Source of the DNA: Anaerolineales bacterium | Lineage (GTDB): Bacteria > Chloroflexota > Anaerolineae > Anaerolineales > Villigracilaceae | Assembly (NCBI GenBank): GCA_017882065.1 | Contig: JADGQD010000049.1 | Location: forward strand, 1-11,582 | Length of the DNA stretch: 11,582 bases | Direction: 5' to 3' | Shown here: one piece after another, positions 1 to 4,624 of the stretch | Layout: each line of letters starts with the position of its first letter | Numbering within the stretch: the stretch's first letter is position 1 | Translations under genes and position numbers: made by a program | The notes under the pieces: generated by a model | Seen by the model: the letters and a program-made list of their open reading frames with translations, nothing else | Told to the model about the DNA's origin: nothing | Database searches by the model: none

Positions 1-105
1 AGAAAAATATCCCGCCATAGTGAGCAGATCGAGCAGGAAGTGAAGAAAATACGGGAGGAAATTCAGTCTTTAAGGGAAAAATTACCAGACAGTTCCCCAA
101 AATGA
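1..105 (+). CDS. C-terminal fragment of an unidentified coiled-coil protein
   Basis: The window opens inside a reading frame that runs for 34 codons to a TGA at 103-105. The residues are strongly charged, with a heptad-like pattern (EQIEQEVKKIREEIQSLREK) typical of an amphipathic helix or coiled coil, followed by a short polar tail ending in PDSSPK. A perfect hairpin follows 20 bases after the stop, which supports this being a genuine gene end. The start and most of the protein lie outside the window, so no function can be assigned. The frame could in principle be chance, but the coiled-coil composition and the terminator argue against that. Confidence 0.6.
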   Translation, partial: RKISRHSEQIEQEVKKIREEIQSLREKLPDSSPK

Positions 106-125
106 CGTGAAATGCAAGAAACGAT

Positions 126-160
126 TTCGGCGGCAGGTCACCTGCCGCCGAATTATTATT
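126..160. terminator. Bidirectional terminator between convergent genes
   Basis: A perfect 13-bp inverted repeat, TTCGGCGGCAGGT at 126-138 and ACCTGCCGCCGAA at 140-152, with a single central base. On the + strand it is followed by TTATTATTT, giving a reasonable intrinsic terminator for the gene ending at 105. On the - strand it lies just beyond the TAA of the DUF971 gene (156-158), but the following tract is less T-rich. It separates two converging transcription units. Confidence 0.75.
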
Positions 161-485
161 TCCGACACTCCCCACACGGGCACAGCGCCCGCAGGTATTC
201 CCACCGGTAAATCCCGGCAGCGTGCCCGTCCTCCCAGACCGGGGTGACGCCATAAGAGCCGACCGGGACAACGTTGTTAATACGGGTGGCGGGGGAGTCG
301 GGCAATTCCGTGGTGAAAACGGACGGGTCGGGAGTGTTGCCCATTTTGTCATGCCCGCCGCGGCATTCGGCGCACGGACAGCCTGCCCGCATCAAGGAGA
401 AAGTATACAGGCTGGTATGGCCGTCGTCCCAGATGACGGTAAGTTCTTTTTTCTCGCGGTTGGCGGTAATTGAGGTGGGTTTCAT
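156..485 (-). CDS. DUF971 (GBBH-like N-terminal domain) protein with duplicated CPCxEC motifs
   Basis: This 109-aa protein matches the DUF971 family, the small domain also found at the N-terminus of gamma-butyrobetaine hydroxylase and at the C-terminus of the Fe-S carrier HCF101. Visible features are WDDGH at 19-23 and LMRAGCPCAECRGGH at 31-45, then VVPVGSYGVTPVWEDGH at 72-88 and YLRALCPCGECRK at 97-109. The two halves resemble each other: each has W-[DE]-D-G-H, then [LM]-R-A, then CPCxECR. Six cysteines in two CxCxxC clusters suggest metal or Fe-S binding, but this is inference. It is the last gene of a - strand operon, 20 bases after the SH3-like gene, with a weak ribosome site (AGAAAG). 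Stand-alone DUF971 proteins have no firmly established function. Confidence 0.85.
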   Translation of the reverse strand: MKPTSITANREKKELTVIWDDGHTSLYTFSLMRAGCPCAECRGGHDKMGNTPDPSVFTTELPDSPATRINNVVPVGSYGVTPVWEDGHAAGIYRWEYLRALCPCGECRK

Positions 486-505
486 AAATTCTTTCTACGA
501 AACAA

Positions 506-991
506 TCATGGTGACGGAATGGCCGTCAAATATTTCTGCGCGGCCCACCCGGCGCGGGATGTGTCATATAAGGCAGTGAGATACCACCAGGTATAGCCAT
601 CGGCCTGTTCCGGTCCTTTCGTGATCAGGAATACCTCTGAATCAAAAGCCGGGTCGGGGAATGCCAAGCCAGCGCTCACATTCGGTTCAGTATGTATCCG
701 CAAACCATCACCACCTGTCGTGGGCTGTACGTAAACACCTATTGCGATCTGTCCCGCCGCCGGGGTGGGGGAGGATAATGACGCGAGCGGGATGGGCGTC
801 GTCGTGGGGGGCAGAGTGTGCGGCGTGGAGGTGGGGGCGGGGATGACAGTCAAAGCGGCAAAGGCAGGTGTCAATTCCGGAGCCGCCGCGGCAGGACGTC
901 TTACCAGAATGTACACGAGGCTGGCGCACAATAACACACTGGCGATGACCAGCGCGGCAATCAGCACTTTACCGTTAAGAATATTTTTCAT
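506..991 (-). CDS. Membrane-anchored SH3-like (bacterial SH3) domain protein
   Basis: A 161-aa protein in three parts. An N-terminal membrane helix spans about residues 9-30 after a short lysine-containing tail and is followed by RR. A Pro/Thr/Ser-rich linker covers about 33-80. A C-terminal domain at about 82-156 has SH3b-like signatures: GDGLRIHTEPN, then WWYLTAL, and a closing GWAAQKYL. The topology places the SH3-like domain outside the cell, where such domains commonly bind cell-wall or surface material; no enzyme domain is present. The start is the only ATG fitting this anchor. It lies 2 bases after the stop of the upstream small ORF and has no obvious Shine-Dalgarno site, so translation is probably coupled. 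It shares the operon with the lipid-kinase and DUF971 genes. Confidence 0.75.
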   Translation of the reverse strand: MKNILNGKVLIAALVIASVLLCASLVYILVRRPAAAAPELTPAFAALTVIPAPTSTPHTLPPTTTPIPLASLSSPTPAAGQIAIGVYVQPTTGGDGLRIHTEPNVSAGLAFPDPAFDSEVFLITKGPEQADGYTWWYLTALYDTSRAGWAAQKYLTAIPSP

Positions 992-993
992 TG

Positions 994-1122
994 TTATACA
1001 GGCAACCGGAAGAAGGCCAGGCCAGTGACCAGGGTCAGGGGAGGGAAATCAAGCAAGATGGACAGCGGGTTCCGGGTTATAAAGCGTCCGGCAGTTTTCA
1101 TGAGGGTTCCCGTTCTTGGCAT
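994..1122 (-). CDS. Small hydrophobic protein (42 aa), probable single-span membrane peptide
   Basis: On the - strand, an ATG at 1122-1120 opens a 42-codon frame ending with TAA at 996-994. It begins MPRTGTLMKTAGRFITRN and continues into a hydrophobic stretch (PLSILLDFPPLTLVTGLAFF) followed by RLPV. It fits exactly between two genes: it starts 3 bases after the stop of the lipid-kinase gene and ends 2 bases before the ATG of the SH3-like gene. An AAAAGG Shine-Dalgarno sequence at 1136-1131, inside the end of the preceding gene, sits 8 bases before the ATG. A second in-frame ATG at 1101 would give 35 aa. Function is unknown. The composition suggests a short membrane peptide with a basic N-terminal segment. 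The tight packing is the main evidence that it is real. Confidence 0.6.
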   Translation of the reverse strand: MPRTGTLMKTAGRFITRNPLSILLDFPPLTLVTGLAFFRLPV

Positions 1123-1125
1123 GAA

Positions 1126-2070
1126 TTATACCTTTTCACTACACAGCAGGTAACCAGCCTGTGGCGGCAGGAGCACCTGCAACCCACCCTGGATGACTTT
1201 GAGCGAGATCTGTTGGGCGCCAAGCATCGGCTCGCCGTCCATCTGGAGGGAGAAGGGCGTGCCGGATTCGATGGATGCTTTGCGGAAAGGGATACAGCGC
1301 GCCTGGTCCGAGGTCAGGTGACGCCCGGACTGCATGTCGAAGAAGTGGCGGAAGGCATCTGCCAGGGTAGAGCCGGAGAGCAACCATAAATCCATCAGAC
1401 CGTCATCCAGATAGGCTTCAGGAGAAATCTCTGCCATTCCGCCAATATAATGGCGGATATTGCTGGCCACGGCTAACAGGTAATGACCCTCAACATGCTT
1501 ATCATCCGCACTGACGCGCAGATTCATCCCATGCCACAGAGTGGCGTTCCATACGGTGGTGGCGAAATATTCCGGCACGCTGAGATATTTCTCGAAGCGT
1601 TTGCGCGGCTCCAATTTTTTGACCGTCAGTGCATCCAGGCCGATGCCTGCCCACATCATAAAGGGCTGGTCATTGCAGAGTCCTACATCAATCGCGCAGG
1701 GCTTCACTTCGGCCAGCAGCCGGGCATTCTCGCGCAATAACCGCCAGCGCGGCCAGGTGAAGGCTTTCATGCCAAGTTCCAGCGCCCAAACATTGGCCGT
1801 CCCGGCGGGGAGTACACCCAAGGCGGTTTTTGAACCGATCAGGCCTGCGGCTGCCTGACCGACAGTTCCGTCACCGCCGATTACGAAGACGGCGCGAAAA
1901 TTCTCCCGGGCAGCCATGCGGGCCAGTTGTGTGGTATGGCGTCCGTTGAGTGATTCGGCCACTTCCACACGCCAGCCGTGGTCGTTCAGGGTGCGGATCA
2001 CGCCGCTGATAAATGGACGCACTGATATGCGTCCGGCAGCGGGGTTGTAGATAAGCAGTGTGTCAGCCAT
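1126..2070 (-). CDS. Diacylglycerol kinase / lipid kinase family protein (YegS/DagK-like)
   Basis: This 314-aa protein belongs to the soluble lipid kinase family (DAGK catalytic domain, also DgkB, YegS and sphingosine kinases), which transfers ATP phosphate to diacylglycerol or a related lipid at the membrane face. It shows LLIYNPAAGR at 5-14, the nucleotide-binding GGDGTVGQ at 65-72, LPAGTAN at 87-93 and a C-terminal MDGEP at 277-281. GGDGT is normally followed by a NE pair; here it is GQ, a variation in an otherwise intact motif. The start at 2070 places the family's usual YNPAAG at the N-terminus. An upstream in-frame ATG at 2178 would add 36 atypical residues and run into the divergent kinase gene. 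It heads the - strand operon. The exact lipid substrate cannot be read from sequence. Confidence 0.88.
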   Translation of the reverse strand: MADTLLIYNPAAGRISVRPFISGVIRTLNDHGWRVEVAESLNGRHTTQLARMAARENFRAVFVIGGDGTVGQAAAGLIGSKTALGVLPAGTANVWALELGMKAFTWPRWRLLRENARLLAEVKPCAIDVGLCNDQPFMMWAGIGLDALTVKKLEPRKRFEKYLSVPEYFATTVWNATLWHGMNLRVSADDKHVEGHYLLAVASNIRHYIGGMAEISPEAYLDDGLMDLWLLSGSTLADAFRHFFDMQSGRHLTSDQARCIPFRKASIESGTPFSLQMDGEPMLGAQQISLKVIQGGLQVLLPPQAGYLLCSEKV

Positions 2071-2076
2071 GCCTTT

Positions 2077-2082
2077 ATTATA
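2077..2082 (-). promoter_or_regulatory. Putative -10 box of the lipid-kinase operon (possibly leaderless)
   Basis: On the - strand a perfect TATAAT (2082-2077) is followed by AAAGGC and then the ATG at 2070. Transcription starting 6-7 bases after the -10 would begin at or next to the A of the ATG, implying a leaderless message. No clear -35 hexamer is seen. AAAGG is too close to the ATG to act as an ordinary Shine-Dalgarno site. Confidence 0.45.
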
Positions 2083-2118
2083 CTTGGGAGGGAGGGAACG
2101 AACCGAATAAAAACGACA

Positions 2119-2127
2119 TGTTATAAT
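2119..2127 (+). promoter_or_regulatory. Putative extended -10 promoter of the Ser/Thr kinase gene
   Basis: TGTTATAAT is an exact extended -10 element (TG, one base, TATAAT), 15 bases before the kinase ATG at 2143. The expected start near 2134 would leave a leader of about 9 bases. No good -35 hexamer is visible, as is common for extended -10 promoters. It lies back to back with the lipid-kinase promoter in the same 72-bp gap. Confidence 0.5.
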
Positions 2128-2142
2128 CCACCCAGGCAGTCT

Positions 2143-3171
2143 ATGGAAGAGCCACAAATTCTGAATAAACGTTACCAACTGCTGGACCCGCTTGGCAAAG
2201 GGGGTATGGCGGTTGTCTACCTCGCCCGTGACCTGATGCTGGAACGTCTGGTGGCGGTCAAAGTGCTGCGCGAGGATTACTCGGGTGACCCGGCCTTTCA
2301 GGAACGCTTCCGCCAGGAAGCCAAAGCGGCAGCCAACCTATCTCACCCGAATATTGTCACCATGCACGATTTCGGTCTGGATAACGGGCAATTGTTCCTG
2401 GTCATGGAATACGTCCCGGGTACGGACCTGAAGACGCTTATCAAACAGCGCGGCCGGTTCAGCCCAGAGGAGGCCCTGCCGCTGCTCATCCAGGCCTGTG
2501 CTGGCATCGGCTACGCCCACCGTGCCGGGCTGGTCCACTGCGACGTTAAAGCGCAGAACATGCTGGTGACGCCGGATATGCGGCTCAAAGTGGCTGACTT
2601 CGGCATTGCCCGTGCCCTTTCCACCATCCATCCCGATGAGCAAAGCGACGTGGTCTGGGGTTCGCCGCAGTACTTTGCCCCCGAGCAAGCCTCCGGGGCA
2701 GCCCCCGCCCCGGCCTCGGATGTCTATTCGCTGGGTATCATCATGTATGAGATGTTGACCGGTTCGCTGCCCTTCCAGGCCACCACGGCCATCGACCTTG
2801 CCCGCCTGCACGTTGAAGAAGAACCCCCGTTGTTGAGTGAGATGATCCCGGATATTTCACCGACGCTGGAGCAGATCCTGACGAAAGTTCTTTCCAAGGA
2901 ACCTTCCCAGCGTTACCGGACTGCCGATCAACTGGGACGCGTTCTGCTGAACTTTGGCAATGCCAGATCCGCTCCGGCACTGGCCCTGACTCCCGAAGCG
3001 GCTCCTGATGCTAATACCTCCCCATCGGCTAAAATCGCACCCGCGCCTGCCCCTGCGCCCGAGATTGACTGGGCTTCCGTAGGTTTGGGATTGGTCGCTC
3101 TGGTGGCCGTACTGGGATTGATTCCGTTCTGGATGTGGATTTACATCGTGTATAATCCGCCCATTCGGTAG
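2143..3171 (+). CDS. Membrane-anchored Ser/Thr protein kinase (PknB/PrkC-like, no PASTA domains)
   Basis: A 342-aa Hanks-type kinase. The glycine loop is GKGGMAVVY at 18-26, the ATP-anchoring lysine K40 (VAVKVL), the helix-C glutamate probably E59, the catalytic loop HCDVKAQN at 132-139 (D134, K136, N139), DFG at 152-154 and APE at 179-181. The usual HRD arginine is C133, so this is a non-RD kinase. After the kinase domain (about 10-270) comes an Ala/Pro-rich linker and one membrane helix at about 313-337, ending only a few residues later. Unlike PrkC and PknB, it has no extracellular PASTA repeats, so it has no visible sensor of its own. It begins a + strand unit with rpe and diverges from the lipid-kinase operon. 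Position and neighbours match B. subtilis prkC, but no PP2C phosphatase gene is seen. Confidence 0.92.
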   Translation: MEEPQILNKRYQLLDPLGKGGMAVVYLARDLMLERLVAVKVLREDYSGDPAFQERFRQEAKAAANLSHPNIVTMHDFGLDNGQLFLVMEYVPGTDLKTLIKQRGRFSPEEALPLLIQACAGIGYAHRAGLVHCDVKAQNMLVTPDMRLKVADFGIARALSTIHPDEQSDVVWGSPQYFAPEQASGAAPAPASDVYSLGIIMYEMLTGSLPFQATTAIDLARLHVEEEPPLLSEMIPDISPTLEQILTKVLSKEPSQRYRTADQLGRVLLNFGNARSAPALALTPEAAPDANTSPSAKIAPAPAPAPEIDWASVGLGLVALVAVLGLIPFWMWIYIVYNPPIR

Positions 3172-3198
3172 TTCAACTCCGCGGTCTCTGTGGTGAAA

Positions 3199-3864
3199 AT
3201 GAGACGGACTTGTGTCATTGCTCCATCCATCCTGTCAGCGGACTTTACCCGTCTGGGCGAGCAGATTGCCGAAGCCGAATCCGCCGGCGCGGACTGGCTC
3301 CATGTGGACGTGATGGATGGGCATTTCGTCCCGAACTTGACCATGGGTCCGTTTGTCGTCGAAGCCTGCCGTCGGGCGACAAAATTACCGCTCGATGTGC
3401 ATCTCATGATTGAAGCGCCGGAACGTTTCCTGGAAGCATTCGCAAAGGCCGGAGCCAGCTCTCTGATTGTTCATGTGGAAACTTGCCCGGATATTACCGG
3501 TACTTTGAAAACAATTAAATCGTTCGGCTGTAAAGCCGGGGTGACACTCAACCCGGCGACCCCCGCCAGTGACATCGAACATACATTGATACTGGCCGAC
3601 CAGGTGCTGGTGATGACCGTCCACCCCGGATATTCCGGGCAGGAGTTTATGCCGGAGGTATTATCCAAGGTGGCCGAAATCCGCCGCAGGCTGGACGAGA
3701 TCCACTCGTCGGCCTGGTTGGAGGTGGACGGCGGCATTTCCGCGGCGAACATTTACCGGGTCCGGGAAGCAGGCGCAGACGCTTTCGTGGCGGCAAATTC
3801 AATTTTCCATCATCCGGATGGCATCGCGGCAGGCATCCGGTCGTTGCGAGAGCACTTGAAATAA
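3199..3864 (+). CDS. rpe: Ribulose-phosphate 3-epimerase
   Basis: This 221-aa TIM-barrel enzyme interconverts D-ribulose 5-phosphate and D-xylulose 5-phosphate in the pentose phosphate pathway. Family motifs are complete: IAPSILSADF at 7-16, LHVDVMDGHFVPN at 34-46, DVHLM at 66-70, VMTVHPGYSGQEFMP and LEVDGG at 175-180. The metal ligands H35, D37, H68 and D177 are all present, with H35 and D37 falling at the numbering usual for the family. This is why ATG 3199 is preferred over the in-frame GTG codons at 3190 and 3193; no start has a strong ribosome site. It lies 27 bases after the kinase stop and is probably co-transcribed with it. Kinase and rpe are also close neighbours in B. subtilis. Confidence 0.95.
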   Translation: MRRTCVIAPSILSADFTRLGEQIAEAESAGADWLHVDVMDGHFVPNLTMGPFVVEACRRATKLPLDVHLMIEAPERFLEAFAKAGASSLIVHVETCPDITGTLKTIKSFGCKAGVTLNPATPASDIEHTLILADQVLVMTVHPGYSGQEFMPEVLSKVAEIRRRLDEIHSSAWLEVDGGISAANIYRVREAGADAFVAANSIFHHPDGIAAGIRSLREHLK

Positions 3865-3892
3865 AACGCCTCACTCCTGAGCCGGGGTGAGG
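3863..3892 (-). terminator. Distal of two tandem terminators for rpmB
   Basis: CCTCACTCC at 3869-3877 pairs with GGGGTGAGG at 3884-3892 (one mismatch, loop TGAGCC). Read on the - strand the hairpin is followed by CGTTTTATT. The structure abuts the rpe stop codon, so rpmB transcripts passing the first terminator would stop here instead of running antisense into rpe. Confidence 0.55.
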
Positions 3893-3921
3893 AAAACAAA
3901 AATCACGGCTTGCACCGTGAT
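3893..3921 (-). terminator. Intrinsic terminator of rpmB
   Basis: ATCACGG at 3902-3908 and CCGTGAT at 3915-3921 form a 7-bp stem with a 6-base loop. On the - strand the stem is followed directly by a T-rich tract (TTTTGTTTT), the classic intrinsic terminator form. It lies 20 bases after the rpmB stop. On the + strand only a weak T tract (CTTGTCTGT) follows, so termination of rpe here is less certain. Confidence 0.8.
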
Positions 3922-3941
3922 CTTGTCTGTAGATTAATAAC

Positions 3942-4127
3942 TTATTTCGCCGTCTTGACCAGCGTGCGGATACACTTGGTGCAAAGCGTCTTCTTTACTT
4001 TACGGCCGTTCTCGATGACCGTTACCTTTTGCAGGTTGGGACGGTAGGGACGGTTGGTTTTACGATGAGAGAAGGAGACGCTATGACCGAAGGTAGTGGC
4101 CTTACCACAGTGAGCGCATGTTGCCAT
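3942..4127 (-). CDS. rpmB: 50S ribosomal protein L28 (zinc-binding form)
   Basis: This 61-aa protein is a complete L28, a small basic component of the large ribosomal subunit. It opens MATCAHCGKATTFGHSVSFSHR and keeps the NRPYRPNLQKV segment at 25-35. Two cysteine pairs, C4/C7 and C49/C52, form the zinc ribbon of the C+ version of L28; many bacteria carry a C- version without them. AGGAAG about 8 bases before the ATG is a good ribosome site. The gene is transcribed alone on the - strand, with its own promoter and two terminators, between rpe and the Asp23/FakA genes. An rpmB next to this gene pair is a known arrangement in Firmicutes. Confidence 0.96.
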   Translation of the reverse strand: MATCAHCGKATTFGHSVSFSHRKTNRPYRPNLQKVTVIENGRKVKKTLCTKCIRTLVKTAK

Positions 4128-4183
4128 TTATTGACTTCCTTTCTTGCCAAATAATACCTGTGTCTATCTTTTGAGAGCGGCGT

Positions 4184-4212
4184 ATTTTACCACGAAACGT
4201 ATCCTTGTACAA
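4184..4212 (-). promoter_or_regulatory. Promoter of rpmB
   Basis: On the - strand, TTGTAC (4212-4207) and TAAAAT (4189-4184) are separated by exactly 17 bases. TGG immediately precedes TAAAAT, adding an extended -10 (TG plus one base). This is the most complete promoter in the window and suits a highly expressed ribosomal gene. The predicted start leaves a leader of about 50 bases before the rpmB ATG. Confidence 0.65.
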
Positions 4213-4218
4213 GTCAAG

Positions 4219-4227
4219 TGTTATTAA
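4219..4227 (+). promoter_or_regulatory. Possible extended -10 promoter of the Asp23/FakA operon
   Basis: TGTTATTAA resembles the extended -10 seen before the kinase gene (TGTTATAAT). A start near 4234 would give a leader of about 14 bases carrying the AGAGGA ribosome site at 4235-4240. No convincing -35 is seen. It sits just beside the -35 of the divergent rpmB promoter, so the two could compete. Confidence 0.35.
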
Positions 4228-4247
4228 AGAGTGTAGAGGACAAAACT

Positions 4248-4604
4248 ATGGGCAAAGAAACTACCACTTTAGGCACCATCCACATCTCGCCGAATGCTCT
4301 GGCGACAATTGCCTATCATGCCACGCTGACATCCTACGGCGTGGTTGACCTGGCGCCGAAGAACCTGGCAGAGGGCATTACGGCAACGTTCACCAGGGAG
4401 CCGGCGCATGGTGTTGCAGTGCATTACAGCGGCGAAGAAATTGATATTGATGTTCATATTATTATTGAATACGGCACGCGTATCACATCGGTGGCTAACA
4501 GTGTGGCAAATGCAGTGCGCTTCCAGGTGGAAAAGGCGTTAGGAATGCCTGTTCACCATGTAAATGTACATGTAGAGGGCCTGCACGTTAGCGATTCTAA
4601 ATAA
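4248..4604 (+). CDS. Asp23/Gls24 family envelope-stress protein (YloU-like)
   Basis: This 118-aa protein fits the Asp23/Gls24 family (PF03780, formerly DUF322). Typical features are GTIHISPNALATIAYHATLTSYGVV near the N-terminus, the GVAVHY and IDIDVHIIIEYG strands, and a VANSVANAVRFQVEKALGMPVHHVNVHVEG end. Members are small cytoplasmic or membrane-associated proteins; Staphylococcus Asp23 is linked to the membrane and to cell-wall stress. ATG 4248 is chosen because AGAGGA lies 7 bases upstream; an in-frame GTG at 4218 would add ten unlikely residues. It lies 20 bases before the FakA-like gene, the same pairing as B. subtilis yloU-yloV. Its biochemical role is not established. Confidence 0.88.
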   Translation: MGKETTTLGTIHISPNALATIAYHATLTSYGVVDLAPKNLAEGITATFTREPAHGVAVHYSGEEIDIDVHIIIEYGTRITSVANSVANAVRFQVEKALGMPVHHVNVHVEGLHVSDSK

Positions 4605-4624
4605 AGTGAGGAGAATTTAGAAGT

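Noticed and set aside
2071..2178. N-terminal extension of the lipid-kinase protein to an ATG at 2178
   Set aside because: The 36 extra residues are unlike the family, overlap the divergent kinase gene, and would include the promoter region; the YNPAAG motif fits a start at 2070.
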